Origin: Treponema sp. OMZ 790
GTDB taxonomy: Bacteria > Spirochaetota > Spirochaetia > Treponematales > Treponemataceae
Assembly (NCBI RefSeq): GCF_024181285.1
Contig: NZ_CP051201.1
Coordinates: forward strand, 868,001 to 932,000
Length of the DNA stretch: 64,000 nt
Reading direction: 5' to 3'
Positions 35,463-44,804 of this stretch are shown here, piece after piece. The first letter of the stretch is position 1. The number at the start of each line of letters is the position of its first letter. A program made the position numbers and the translations under genes. Below the pieces are notes generated by a model. The model searched no databases. It saw nothing but the letters and a program-made list of their open reading frames with translations, and had not been told where the DNA came from.

Positions 35463-36560
35463 ATGAAAAAAATAATTGTATTTTTATTCTTAATATTTAC
35501 TTCAATCCCGGCTTTTGCTTATGACTATAGAGAAATTATTTTCGGAAATAATTATAAAAATATCAAAGAATGTACGGATGACAAAATATTAAAATATTTT
35601 AAAAGTCAAAAAAGCATAAAAGATGGGGATGATGGAGATAAATATGTACGTCTTTTTGAAGAAAATTATGAAAACGGAACTATCTACCGTCTTTTAACAA
35701 GTTATGAAACTTTGAATGATGAAAATCTATCAAAAATATATGAAAATAAAACGAGACTCAGACAATGGGTTTATATAAAAGTTAATGGGAATTTTCATGA
35801 AATATCATCTGAATATATTTATATACTGATATCAGGAGACGGCACGGTAAGGAGCTGGGATGAAGACAATTATGGCAATGTATCCGTTATAGAGCGAAAT
35901 AATAAAATCATAGGAATACTGGAATTCAACACTGCCAAGCGTGAAATATTTTATTCTGATATTTCAGATGAAGGTGAAACTGATGATTCGGATAACTATA
36001 AAATCCGGGAGACAACCGAACGTTCTACTTCAGCAAATTTTAAATATTGGAAAGATTTACAAAACGGAGCTTTTTATGAAAACCGGTCGGGAGATGAATG
36101 TTTACATTTAATAAGGGAAGATGCGGAAATTCCTGTAATTAATATCAATTATTCATATCCGCTTATTGATAAAGTACGTCCGTTTAAATATACAATTCAA
36201 AATGCTTTTGACGGCAATCCCGCAACGAGTTATGTAGAAGATACGGAAGATGACACAATAAAAATTTCATTATATTCAAAAAATCTTAGTTCAAAATGCA
36301 TAAAAATGAAAATCATAAATGGCTATGCACAAAATGAAAGGCTTTATAAAAACAATAATCGAATAAAAGTTATTGATTCATTGAATGAAAAATCTGCGGC
36401 AGTTATCTTAAAAGATGAAAATCTTGAACCGCAAATTGTAAATTGGATTGATTATGGTTTTTATGTAAAGGAACTTTATAAGGGAAAAAAGTATAATGAT
36501 ACATGTGTTGCCGAATTGGATTTTCAATCGGAAAATGGAAATTGGATATTTGAAAACTAA
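35463..36560 (+). CDS. secreted protein with a C-terminal glycan-binding-like domain
   Basis: This 365-residue protein has signal peptide MKKIIVFLFLIFTSIPAFA, cleaved before YDYRE. The middle is rich in Tyr, Asp and Asn. From about residue 240, VRPFKYTIQNAFDGNPATSY with the typical NAFDGNPATSxVE and a later NGYAQNERLYKNNNRIK pattern matches the discoidin-like NADase-type glycan-binding domain. It may bind host or bacterial glycans. The ATG is preceded by AGGAGAGAAAAA. Confidence 0.75.
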   Translation: MKKIIVFLFLIFTSIPAFAYDYREIIFGNNYKNIKECTDDKILKYFKSQKSIKDGDDGDKYVRLFEENYENGTIYRLLTSYETLNDENLSKIYENKTRLRQWVYIKVNGNFHEISSEYIYILISGDGTVRSWDEDNYGNVSVIERNNKIIGILEFNTAKREIFYSDISDEGETDDSDNYKIRETTERSTSANFKYWKDLQNGAFYENRSGDECLHLIREDAEIPVININYSYPLIDKVRPFKYTIQNAFDGNPATSYVEDTEDDTIKISLYSKNLSSKCIKMKIINGYAQNERLYKNNNRIKVIDSLNEKSAAVILKDENLEPQIVNWIDYGFYVKELYKGKKYNDTCVAELDFQSENGNWIFEN

Positions 36561-36562
36561 TC

Positions 36563-36628
36563 ATCTAACACCCGCTTCAACCTGACATTGCGGACAAGCC
36601 GCAAATGCAGGTTAAGCAAATGTTAGAC
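36563..36628 (+). other. attC site 34 (short)
   Basis: R'' is ATCTAAC and R' is GTTAGAC. The right arm is GTTAAGCAAATG. The next cassette opens with TGCC-TAAC-GGCA. Confidence 0.95.
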
Positions 36629-37227
36629 AGATGCCTAACGGCACAATTAACTGCAACTTTGAAAAAAATAGGGTGTATTTTTTAATACATAAAAGTGTAA
36701 AATCCAAATTAAAAGCTTAGATTCTTTGAGTAAAGTTATGTTTTATTATAATATTTACTTGATTAAGGAAAAGAAAACTTTCGTCTGAGGGTTTTAAACT
36801 CGCTAAGGAAAACAACAAATAAAAGTCCTTCGGACGGTCTGGTAATTATAATAATTAACTTGTTAAGGAAAAATAAAGTTTTATCTTGGGATTTTATAAC
36901 TCGTTTAGTAAATCAACAAAATAAAAGTCCTTCGGACGGTCATGGTAATTATTATAATTATTTGCTAAGTAAAATAAAATTTTAGCCTTATAGTAAAATT
37001 GTTGATTTTTTAAATTTAATGATGAAAAGCTGTATAGGTTAAAAAAAGTCTAATTGTTAAGAATAAGCTTATAATTTTAAGATAATATTATTTATAAAAG
37101 TTTAGTTTTGTAAATAATAAAGCTTTATAATAAAATTTTAAGTTTATTTATTAAATATAGTAATAAAAAGCAAAATAGTGTAAAATTAAAAGCACAATTG
37201 TTAATATAAGCGATTAAATAAACTAAA

Positions 37228-38423
37228 GGGCACCTCTAAAAACCCCCTTTAAAAAAGATTAAAAAGATGATAAAATGAGGTATGAAACAAAAAGGATTAT
37301 TTGATGAAGAAGATCGTTTAAGAGTATTAAGTAACTTAGGTGATAGTCTTGAAAAATTAAACGAAAAAATAAATTGGGAAATATTCAAACCACTATTAAA
37401 AAAAGCATTAACCAAAGAGCCAAAAGGTTTAGGCGGAAGACCTGCATACGATTATGTAATGATGTTTAAAATAATAATCTTACAAAATTATACAACATAA
37501 GTGATGATCAAACGGAATATCAAATAAACGATCGACTATCCTTTATGAGATTTTAGGATTGGAATTAAAAGATAAAGTACCCGATTCAAAAACAATATGG
37601 CTTTTAAAGAAAAACTCATTGAAGCGAGTATCAAAAAGTTATTTGAAAAGTTTGGAAAAGAATTAGCTAGGAATAACTTAATAGGAAAAGAGGGAACGAT
37701 AATAGATGCGACAATAGTAGAAGCTCCGATACAGCATAACAGCAAAGATGAAAATGAACAAATCAAAAATGGAAAAGTCCCTGAACAATGGCAAGAAGCA
37801 AAAAATAAGGCAAAATTATCGCAAAAAGACTGTGATGCGAGGTGGACAAAGAAGCACAAACGTAGCTATTACGGTTATAAAGATCATATAAAAGTAGATA
37901 AAAAAAGTAAGCTTATATTGAAAGTGACGGTAACAGCAGCCAATGTTCATGATAGTAGAGAGTTAAAAAATTTGGTTGAAAGGGAAGATGAAAGATTATA
38001 CGCAGATAGTGCTTATATAGGAGAAGAAATAGAGAGAGTTTAAAAGCAGAAAGGAATAGAAGGACAAATTGTGAAAGAGGAGCAAGGGAAACCTCTTACT
38101 AAAAACAAAAATCAGTAACAGAAAAAATCAAAAATACGGGCGAGTAGAACATGTATTTGGCTTTATGACAAACTCAATGAAAGGTATCTATGTAAGAACG
38201 ATAGGATTAGCTCGTGCAACATTTTCGATAATAATGATGAACTTAACATACAACTTATGCCGATATTGCTATCTAAAGAAATAAAATGAGGGAGCATATA
38301 GGTAATAAAATGAAAAGTAAGGGAACTTAAGATAAAGAATCCAAGTTTTACACTAGACAATTTATAAAAAAGCTACTAAAATAATAAATAGGTACACTAA
38401 AAAATAGGTTTTTAGAGGTGCCC
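37228..38423 (+). mobile_element. IS5-family insertion sequence, copy B
   Basis: It is 1196 bp with the same GGGCACCTCTAAAAACC ends as copy A, and a 4-bp duplication TAAA (37224-37227 and 38424-38427). The target lies in the 3' module of an NC cassette, directly beside attC. Confidence 0.9.
37282..38284 (+). pseudogene. IS5-family DDE transposase, frameshifted
   Basis: It carries the same protein as at 8497. It breaks near 37498 (identical to copy A), 37556, 38041 and 38060-38115, but the centre is intact from 37597 to 38043, covering both catalytic Asp motifs (IIDATIVEAP, LYADSAYIGEE). Confidence 0.87.
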
Positions 38424-38430
38424 TAAAAGT

Positions 38431-38496
38431 GTCTAACACCCGCTTCAACCTGACATTGCGGAGTAGCCGCAAATGCAGGTTAAGCGAATGTTAGGT
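38431..38496 (+). other. attC site 35 (short)
   Basis: R'' is GTCTAAC and R' is GTTAGGT. The next cassette opens with CCTGCC-TGAA-GGCAGG (L1). Confidence 0.95.
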
Positions 38497-38577
38497 TGAC
38501 CTGCCTGAAGGCAGGCAGGTGCGGAACCAGCCTATAACATTTATTTCGACTGAAAAATAAATTTATAGGAGATTTTT
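38497..38577 (+). promoter_or_regulatory. structured leader L1, copy 3
   Basis: It is identical to 1181-1261, including the GGTTG/CAGCC helix and the hairpin holding TAGGAG. Confidence 0.6.
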
Positions 38578-38919
38578 ATGGACGAATTTGTAGAACGCCT
38601 TGCAGGTATAGGAATTCCAGCATTGGTTTTTATAATCGTAATGAGTAGTACCGGTCTTGCAGGTGCAGCAGCAGTAACATCGACATTGGCATTACTTGGT
38701 CCCGGTGGAATGATAGGTGGAGTTATAACATTAATAGTTATAGGAGCCGGTTCTTCAGTAATAGCCAAATATGGGTATGAAACTATTATTTCTGCAACTT
38801 GTAAAAAAATAATGGAAAAAGAACATCTTTCAAAAGATGATATGTGTGCAAGGATAGATTCATATTATATTACTAAAGGCTTACGAGAAAAAATAAAAGC
38901 AAAAATTAGAGAATCATAA
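38578..38919 (+). CDS. small Gly/Ala-rich membrane protein, copy 2
   Basis: This 113-residue protein is identical to that at 1262; the whole cassette 38491-39746 duplicates 1175-2430. The open frame is conserved here, while the toxin downstream is broken. Confidence 0.7.
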   Translation: MDEFVERLAGIGIPALVFIIVMSSTGLAGAAAVTSTLALLGPGGMIGGVITLIVIGAGSSVIAKYGYETIISATCKKIMEKEHLSKDDMCARIDSYYITKGLREKIKAKIRES

Positions 38920-38931
38920 GTTTTGGGTTTT

Positions 38932-38967
38932 CTCCCTATGATTATATGAAAATTCATAGGGAGTTTT
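38932..38967 (+). terminator. intrinsic terminator
   Basis: CTCCCTATGA pairs exactly with TCATAGGGAG and is followed by TTTT. Confidence 0.8.
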
Positions 38968-38997
38968 ACTGTTTTATTATAAAAAAAGTATTTATTA

Positions 38998-39026
38998 TAG
39001 ACATAAAGGTATTATTATGGTATAAT
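38998..39026 (+). promoter_or_regulatory. promoter of the Phd/RelE pair, copy 2
   Basis: TAGACA and TATAAT with a 17-bp spacer, as at 1679. Confidence 0.65.
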
Positions 39027-39047
39027 AAAACCATTAAGGAGATGCAT

Positions 39048-39344
39048 ATGCCGCAAATAGTACCAATTCGCGACTTAAAAAATACGAGTGCGATTTCAAA
39101 TCTTTGTCATGAAACAAATGAGCCGATTTTTATAACAAAAAATGGCTATGGTGATATGGTTATTATGAGTATGGAAACATATGAAGGAAATGCTTTTTTT
39201 AATGATCTTTATAGTAATTTGGAAGAAGCAGAAATAGATTTGCAAAACGACAGGGTTTCCGATATTGATGAGGCTATAGAGGAGATAAAAGTCGCTATGA
39301 TTTATGATATTCAAATCACTGATAAGGCAAAGAGATTTGAATGA
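39048..39344 (+). CDS. Phd/YefM-family antitoxin, copy 2, altered C terminus
   Basis: It is identical to the protein at 1729 up to EEIK. One A is then missing from GATAAAAAGTCG, so the frame runs on into the toxin sequence (VAMIYDIQITDKAKRFE) and stops at 39344. The DNA-binding part is complete. It may be a sequencing error. Confidence 0.75.
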   Translation: MPQIVPIRDLKNTSAISNLCHETNEPIFITKNGYGDMVIMSMETYEGNAFFNDLYSNLEEAEIDLQNDRVSDIDEAIEEIKVAMIYDIQITDKAKRFE

Positions 39345-39609
39345 AATTGTAAAATATATAAAAGAAATACTTGTAAATCCAGACGCTGTATCAAGTTTAT
39401 TAGATGATTTTTTTAGACAAAAATCTTTTTTAGCTGAAAATCCATATATGTTTCCTCGATGTTCTATTTTGAAATTACATAAGAAAGGGTATCATCGTTT
39501 TATATTTAAGAATAATTATATAGCATTATATTTAATTGATGATAATAAAAAAGTAGTTACTATAATGCATATATTTTATGCAAAACGTGATTATGGAAAA
39601 TTATTATAA
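39297..39609 (+). pseudogene. RelE/ParE-family toxin, frameshifted copy
   Basis: It matches 1979-2293 except that two bases are missing near 39333 (AAAGAGATTTG against AAAGAGAGATTTG). The rest is open from 39339 to 39609. This is a two-base repeat-unit loss, not a homopolymer loss. Confidence 0.8.
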
Positions 39610-39611
39610 AT

Positions 39612-39752
39612 ACCTAACACCCGCTTCAACCTGACATTTGTTTGTCATAAAACTTGCTTAATGTGCCTTTTCGGCACCGCAAGTTTTACGCCAACTTTGC
39701 CTTGCGCTTCGCGTCGGCAAAGGTACAAATGCAGGTCAAGCGTTAGTTAGGC
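39612..39752 (+). other. attC site 36 (branched, 141 bp)
   Basis: R'' is ACCTAAC, and the body is identical to attC 3. R' is GTTAGGC. The next cassette opens with AGCTC-TACTA-GAGCT. Confidence 0.93.
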
Positions 39753-39791
39753 GGACAGCTCTACTAGAGCTGCTTTGGGATAGGAGGAAAT

Positions 39792-40331
39792 ATGGCACGG
39801 GCAAGAAATAAAGATGATTTGCTTAAATTTGCAGCGGAAAATTATTCAAAATTGATGGATATTATTTCTAAAATGACTGAAAATCAAATGAACACGCTTT
39901 TTGATTTTTCCGGCGATAAAAGCAAAAAAGAAGCTCATTGGGAGCGCGATAAAAATGTTAGAGATGTCTTGATTCATTTGTATGAATGGCATCAACTTAT
40001 GTTGAAATTCATAGAAAATAATGCTGACGGAAAAAGTAATATTCCGTTTTTGCCGGATGAGTATTCTTGGAAAACCTATGGAGCAATGAATGTCATGTTT
40101 TGGAAACGGCATCAGAATACAAGTCTTGAAAGTGCAAAAGCAATGCTAGCGGAAAGTCATAAAAAGATTCTTGCACTGGCTGAGAAATATTCAAATGAAG
40201 AGCTTTTTACGAAAAAATATTTTTCATGGACAGGAACAACTGATTTAGGTTCATATTTTGTAAGTACGACTTCAAGTCATTATGACTGGGCTATAAAAAA
40301 GATAAAATTGCATTGTAAAAAAATTGTATAA
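39792..40331 (+). CDS. ClbS/DfsB-family four-helix protein
   Basis: This 179-residue protein begins MARARNKDDLLKFAAENYSK, with HWERDKNVRDVLIHLYEWHQ in the middle (His residues of a DinB-like bundle), then YSWKTYGAMNVMFWKRHQ and HYDWAIKKIKLH at the end. This is the DUF1706 family, which includes ClbS, the colibactin-resistance hydrolase. A role in protecting DNA or metabolising a toxin is possible but untested. AGGAGG precedes the ATG. It shares a cassette with VapBC. Confidence 0.82.
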   Translation: MARARNKDDLLKFAAENYSKLMDIISKMTENQMNTLFDFSGDKSKKEAHWERDKNVRDVLIHLYEWHQLMLKFIENNADGKSNIPFLPDEYSWKTYGAMNVMFWKRHQNTSLESAKAMLAESHKKILALAEKYSNEELFTKKYFSWTGTTDLGSYFVSTTSSHYDWAIKKIKLHCKKIV

Positions 40332-40464
40332 AAGTAAATATACACGAGAAATGTGCTAAAGATTGCAGAGTAGTGATGCATTCCTGTTATTTTTTATGTC
40401 ATGGTAATATAGTAGAAAAATTATCAGAATAATAGTATAATCATAGGCGGTAAGGAGGTTGTTG

Positions 40465-40659
40465 ATGGTAGAAACAGCTCTTAAAAAAAAAGCGATGGAT
40501 TATTTTGCAATGCTTGATAACGAACAGGCACGGATGGTTATTTCATATATGGAAACAATTGAATGTTCCTCTGAAAAGCGAAATCGTACTCTTGCCGACC
40601 TAAAGGGTAAAATTCAGTTTGCTGATGGATATGACTATAAAGCAATGCGGAGTTCTTAA
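40465..40659 (+). CDS. VapB-like antitoxin
   Basis: This 64-residue protein begins MVETALKKKAMDYF; residues YMETIECSSEKRNRTLADLK suggest a helical antitoxin. The ATG at 40465 is preferred over the upstream TTG at 40459, because AAGGAGG ends 6 bp before it. Its stop TAA overlaps the next ATG (TAATG). The following PIN-domain gene identifies it as the antitoxin. The N-terminal fold is not AbrB-like, so it differs from the VapB at 57708. Confidence 0.7.
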   Translation: MVETALKKKAMDYFAMLDNEQARMVISYMETIECSSEKRNRTLADLKGKIQFADGYDYKAMRSS

Positions 40660-41060
40660 TGGTTTTAGTAGATACTTCTGTGCTGATAAACTTTTTTCGT
40701 GGCAGGGAAACTGTTGGTACAGCATATTTTGAAAAATTGCTTGAGGAACAAAAACATTTTTGTATCAATGAATTTATTTATCAAGAGATTTTGCAGGGCT
40801 CAAAAGACGAAAAAGAATTTGCTATTTTGAAATCTTATTTAATTGATGTACCGTTATATTCGCTAAAACTCGGTATTCAATCCTTTTAAAATGCTGCTTG
40901 GTTGAATTTCCGTTGTCGTAGAAAAGGTGTTACAATTCGTAGTACGGTAGATTTGCTGATTGCAGAAACTGCGATTGAAAATAATATTCCGCTTCTACAT
41001 GATGATGACGATTTTGCAAATATGGCTCGAATTATTACGGAGTTAACGCTGGCTGTGTAG
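40659..41060 (+). pseudogene. VapC-like PIN-domain toxin, frameshifted
   Basis: MVLVDTSVLINFFRGRE gives the first PIN Asp, NEFIYQEILQGS the conserved Glu. After a frame change at about 40886 (TCCTTTTAAAA), the sequence continues RRKGVTIRSTVDLLIAETAI (third acidic) and PLLHDDDDF (fourth). All four acidic positions of an RNase of the VapC type are present if the frame is restored. A single base in a T or A run explains the break. Confidence 0.8.
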
Positions 41061-41068
41061 ATAAAAAC

Positions 41069-41231
41069 GCCTAACACCCGCTTCAACCTGACATTTGTTT
41101 TGTCACGAAAGTTGCTGGGGGGGGGCGCTCGCTGCTAATGCAGCTCCCTTTTTATGCAACTTTCGCGCCAACTTTGCCTTACGCTATACGCGTCGGCAAA
41201 GGCACAAATGCAGGTTAAGCGAATGTTAGAT
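41069..41231 (+). other. attC site 37 (branched, 163 bp)
   Basis: R'' is GCCTAAC, matching GTTAGGC. It is the longest site. CGAAAGTTGC/GCAACTTTCG encloses a run of nine or ten G, and CTTTGCC/GGCAAAG follows. R' is GTTAGAT. The next cassette opens with an 8-bp stem TTGACGGC-AAT-GCCGTCAA. Confidence 0.93.
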
Positions 41232-41268
41232 TGATTGACGGCAATGCCGTCAACATTGGTGCAAGAAT

Positions 41269-41694
41269 ATGAGAAAATCAATATTTGAAACTGTCATTCA
41301 TAGTAACATAAAAAATATTTGGAAAATAATAACCGATAATGAACATTATTCGTGGCGGAGTGATATTTCAGAAATAAAAATTATTGAGCCTCATCATAAA
41401 TTTATAGAAGTATCAAAAAATGGCATACAAACAGTTTTTACAATAACAGCAATAAAACCATATAGTTTGTATGAATTTGATATGGAAAATAAATATTTTA
41501 GAGGACATTGGATTGGTCATTTTTATGAACTTTCAGAAAAAGAAACAAAAATAGTGTTCACAGAAATCTTGAATATAAAAAATCCTATTATGGAAATACT
41601 TTCATATATATGTATGAATTTAAAAAGTATGCAGAAAAAATATGTTTCGGATTTGATTAAAGAATTGGAAAAACAAAAAGTATCAACTACTTGA
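41269..41694 (+). CDS. SRPBCC (START-like) domain protein
   Basis: This 141-residue protein begins MRKSIFETVIHSNIKNIWKI, followed by NEHYSWRSDISEIKIIEP, FTITAIKPYSLYEFDMEN, FRGHWIGHFYELSEKETKI and a long C-terminal helix (MQKKYVSDLIKELEKQ). That is the helix-grip order of small polyketide-cyclase or START-like proteins, which bind hydrophobic ligands. It is followed by a HicAB pair with its own promoter. Confidence 0.8.
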   Translation: MRKSIFETVIHSNIKNIWKIITDNEHYSWRSDISEIKIIEPHHKFIEVSKNGIQTVFTITAIKPYSLYEFDMENKYFRGHWIGHFYELSEKETKIVFTEILNIKNPIMEILSYICMNLKSMQKKYVSDLIKELEKQKVSTT

Positions 41695-41718
41695 AATTAT
41701 ACATATAATGCGTATAAT
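41691..41718 (+). promoter_or_regulatory. promoter of HicAB
   Basis: TTGAAA (41691-41696) and TATAAT (41713-41718) have a 16-bp spacer. Transcription would start near 41725, 9 bp before the HicA ATG, with no ribosome site between. Confidence 0.65.
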
Positions 41719-41733
41719 AAGATTAGATATAAA

Positions 41734-41916
41734 ATGACGGTAAAAGAAATAGAAAAGATACTAAAAGCAGATGGTTGGTATTTTGTGGCATCAAAAGGTT
41801 CTCATAATCAATATAAACATGCTGTAAAATCAGGAAAAGTTACGGTACCGAATCATAGGGGAGATATACCAATAGGAACAGTGAAAGCAATTTTAAAGCA
41901 GGCAGGTCTGAAATAA
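41734..41916 (+). CDS. hicA: HicA toxin
   Basis: This 60-residue protein is a classic HicA: MTVKEIEKILKADGWYFVAS, then KGSHNQYKH with the catalytic His of the double-stranded-RNA-binding-like fold, then VTVPNHRGDIPIGTVKAILK. It cleaves mRNA. HicB follows 20 bp after the stop. Confidence 0.93.
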   Translation: MTVKEIEKILKADGWYFVASKGSHNQYKHAVKSGKVTVPNHRGDIPIGTVKAILKQAGLK

Positions 41917-41936
41917 GGATGATGGAGGAATATAAG

Positions 41937-42341
41937 ATGAAATTAGCATATCCGGCAATTATAACATATTGTGAGGAAGATAATAGTTATAGCGTAGAAT
42001 TTCCCGACTTGAAAGGCTGTGTTTCCGGAGGATTTTCTCTTATAGAAGCGATAGAGATGGGAATAGATGCGGCATCGGGTTGGATTTTAACGGAAATCGA
42101 AGAAGGAAATGCTGTACCGAAAGCAAGTGAGCCTAGAAAAATAAAACTACCTGATGATAAGAGTTTTATAAATATGCTTATTTTAGATATGGATTCGTAC
42201 AGTGAAAAATATTCAACTAAATGCGTGAGAAAAAATATAACGCTTCCTAAATGGGTGAATACGCTTGCAGAAAAAAATAATGTGAATTTTTCACAATTAT
42301 TACAGAATACGATAGTAGAAAAATATGTAGGTGCTATGTAA
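41937..42341 (+). CDS. hicB: HicB antitoxin
   Basis: This 134-residue protein has the partial RNase H-like fold MKLAYPAIITYCEEDNSYSV, EFPDLKGCVSGGFSLIEAIE, then a linker, and a C-terminal DNA-binding segment (NITLPKWVNTLAEKNNVNFS) of the ribbon-helix-helix type. The ATG at 41937 has GGAGG 7 bp upstream and is preferred over 41919. Confidence 0.92.
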   Translation: MKLAYPAIITYCEEDNSYSVEFPDLKGCVSGGFSLIEAIEMGIDAASGWILTEIEEGNAVPKASEPRKIKLPDDKSFINMLILDMDSYSEKYSTKCVRKNITLPKWVNTLAEKNNVNFSQLLQNTIVEKYVGAM

Positions 42342-42345
42342 AAGT

Positions 42346-42411
42346 ATCTAACACCCGCTTCAACCTGACATTGCGGAGTAGCCACAAATGCAGGTTAAGC
42401 GAATGTTAGAC
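42346..42411 (+). other. attC site 38 (short)
   Basis: R'' is ATCTAAC, matching GTTAGAT. R' is GTTAGAC. The loop has GCGG-AGTA-GCCAC with one mismatch. The next cassette opens with TGCC-TAAC-GGCA. Confidence 0.95.
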
Positions 42412-42988
42412 AGATGCCTAACGGCACAAATAACTGCAACTTTGAAAAAGTAGGGTGTATTTTTTTGTAAATTAAAGTGTAAAACCCAAATTAAAAGCTT
42501 TGGTTCTTTGAGTAAAGTTATGTTTTATTATAATATTTACTTGATTAAGGAAAATAAAACTTTTATCTAAGGATTTTAAACTCGTTAAGTAAATCAACGA
42601 GTAAAAGTCCTTCGGACGGTCATAGTAATTATAACAATTATTTGCTAAGTAAAGTAAAATTCTAGCCTTATAGTAAAATTATTGATTTTTTTAAATTTAA
42701 CGATGAAAAGCTGTATAGGTTAAAAAATAAAGTTTTATTGTTAAGAATAAGTTATAATTTTAAGATAATATTATTTATAAAAGATTAGTTTTGTAAATAA
42801 TATAGAATTATAGTTAAAATAATAGTTTTTAATATATGCGTTAAGTAATATGAAAGTTATATATGCAAATAATAAAGCTTTATAGTAAAATTTTAAGTTT
42901 TTATTTATTAAATATTGTAATAAAAAGCAAAATAGTATAAAATTAAAAGCATAATTGTTAATATAAGCAGGATAGGTAAAATAAAATC
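42412..42988 (+). repeat. NC cassette with 1 repeat unit
   Basis: This is the shortest NC cassette, with one unit near 42608. The 3' module carries the same extra block as 11973 and 23235 and ends like type A. No gene is seen. Confidence 0.85.
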
Positions 42989-43054
42989 ATCTAACACTCG
43001 CTTCAACCTGACATTGCGGACAAGCCGCAAATGCAGGTTAAGCGAATGTTAGAT
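42989..43054 (+). other. attC site 39 (short)
   Basis: R'' is ATCTAAC and R' is GTTAGAT. It separates two NC cassettes. The next cassette opens with TGCC-TAAC-GGCA. Confidence 0.95.
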
Positions 43055-43709
43055 GGATGCCTAACGGCACAATTAACAAAAGTAGGGTGTATTTTTTTGT
43101 AAATTAAAGTGTAAAACCCAAATTAAAAGCTTAGGTTCTTTGAGTAAAGTTATGTTTTATTATAATATTTACTTGGATAAGAAAAATAAATTTTTATCTA
43201 AGAATTTTAAAACTTGCTAAGGAAATCAACGAGTTAAAAGTCCTTCGGACGGTCTGGTAATTATGATAATTACTTTCTAAGGAAAAATAACTTTTATCTG
43301 AGTGTTTTAACCTTTTAAGGAAATCGACGAGTTAAAAGTCCTTCGGACGGTCTGTGTTTATAATAATTGCTTTCTACAGAAAATTAAAATACATCTAAGT
43401 ATTTTAAACTCGTTAAGGAAATCAATAAAATAAAAGTCCTTCGGACGGTCATGGTAATTATAATAATTAACTTGTTAAGTAAAATAAAACTTTTATCTAA
43501 GGATTTTAAAACTAGTTAAGAAAATCAACGAAATAAAAGTCCTTCGGACGGTCACGGTAATTATTATAGTTATTTGTTAAGTAGTAATAAAATTTTAGCC
43601 TTACAGTAAAATTTTAAGCTTTTTTTATTGAATATGTAGTAATAAAAGCGAAATAGTGTAAGATTAAGAGGATAATTGTTAAGATAAGTGGGATAGGTAA
43701 AATAAAATC
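43055..43709 (+). repeat. NC cassette, 4 units (type A, copy 4)
   Basis: Near-identical to 33706-34360. Units lie near 43239, 43338, 43438 and 43540. No gene is seen. Confidence 0.88.
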
Positions 43710-43774
43710 ATCTAACACCCGCTTCAACCTGACATTGCGGACGAGCCGCAAAGCAGGTTAAGCGAATGTTAGAT
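43710..43774 (+). other. attC site 40 (short)
   Basis: R'' is ATCTAAC and R' is GTTAGAT. The next cassette opens with CTGCCT-TG-AGGCAG (L2). Confidence 0.95.
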
Positions 43775-43880
43775 TGACCTGCCTTGAGGCAGGCATGAGC
43801 GGAACCAATCAAAGCATTCTTTCGATGAAAAATAAAGATAATTGCAATTAAAAGGAAATTGCAAGAAGGAAGGTCGAAAG
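43775..43880 (+). promoter_or_regulatory. structured leader L2, copy 4
   Basis: The inner hairpin is TTGCAATT/AATTGCAA, a third version of the same helix. TCTTTCGA pairs with TCGAAAGA, whose last A is the first base of the ATG. GATTG pairs with CAATC around the first hairpin. Confidence 0.65.
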
Positions 43881-44789
43881 ATGAAACAAAAAAGATTAGT
43901 TTCAATGGTTGGAGCATTAGTTTTAACAATTAGTGCAGTAGTTTTAATTACTGGTTGTCCGCAGGCTAATGGCGGAATATCAACAAAAAGTATAGTAGAG
44001 TTTGATTCTACAAGTGTAAAATGCAAAAAAATAAATTCATATCCTTATAGGGATGTAACAAGTGGAAGCCAAATACAAGAAAAGGATGAATTGCTGTTTG
44101 AAGCGATTTTGCCTTCAGATAAAATTGTCGAGAATTGGTATATCAATGATGTTAAACAAGAACATAAAACTAATTCGGTAATGTCATATAGGGTAGAGGC
44201 TTCCGATATTATAGGTGGAAATCTTAAAGTTAGGTTTACAACTAAAAATCCTGTAAAAGGAAATATAGAGTTTGATACTGCAAGCATAAAATGCAAAAAA
44301 ACGAATTCATCCCCTTATACGGATGTAACAAATGAAAGCCAAATACAAGAAAAGGATGAATTGCTGTTTGAAGCGATTTTGTCTTCAGATAAAATTGTCG
44401 AGAATTGGTATATCAATGATGTTAAACAAGAACATAAAACTAATTCGGTAATGTCATATAGGGTAGAGGCTTCCGATATTATAGGTGGAAATCTTAAAGT
44501 TAGGTTTACAACTAAAAATCCTGTAAAAGGAAATATAGAATTTGATACTGCAAGTATAAAATGCAAAAAAAAGAATTCATACCCTTATATAGATGTAACA
44601 AGTGGAAGTCAAATACAAGAAAAGGATAAATTGATGTTTGAAGCGATTTTACCTACAGGTAAAGTTGTTGAAAACTGGTATATCAACGATGTTAAGCAGG
44701 AGTATGAAACTAATTTGGTAATGTCATATAGGGTAGAGGCATCCGATATTGTTGATGGAAAGATTAAAATTCGCTTTGTTTTTAAATAG
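43881..44789 (+). CDS. lipoprotein with three 90-residue tandem repeats
   Basis: This 302-residue protein has signal MKQKRLVSMVGALVLTISAV and lipobox ITGC. Three near-identical repeats of 270 bp follow. Each has EFDxxSxKCKKxNSxPYxDV, SQIQEKDELLFEAIL, ENWYINDVKQE and SYRVEASDI, ending with a basic strand. Repeats 1 and 2 are almost identical, repeat 3 more diverged, indicating recent internal duplication. It is probably a surface-exposed beta-rich lipoprotein. A small hydrophilic gene follows. Confidence 0.85.
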   Translation: MKQKRLVSMVGALVLTISAVVLITGCPQANGGISTKSIVEFDSTSVKCKKINSYPYRDVTSGSQIQEKDELLFEAILPSDKIVENWYINDVKQEHKTNSVMSYRVEASDIIGGNLKVRFTTKNPVKGNIEFDTASIKCKKTNSSPYTDVTNESQIQEKDELLFEAILSSDKIVENWYINDVKQEHKTNSVMSYRVEASDIIGGNLKVRFTTKNPVKGNIEFDTASIKCKKKNSYPYIDVTSGSQIQEKDKLMFEAILPTGKVVENWYINDVKQEYETNLVMSYRVEASDIVDGKIKIRFVFK

Positions 44790-44804
44790 ATACGGAGGAA
44801 TACT

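Larger units (their letters stand above)
36629..38430 (+). repeat. NC cassette carrying the second IS element
   Basis: Two units lie near 36828 and 36930. Without the insertion it is near-identical to 45090-45691, which gives the empty site. The IS sits only 8 bp before attC 35. Confidence 0.85.
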
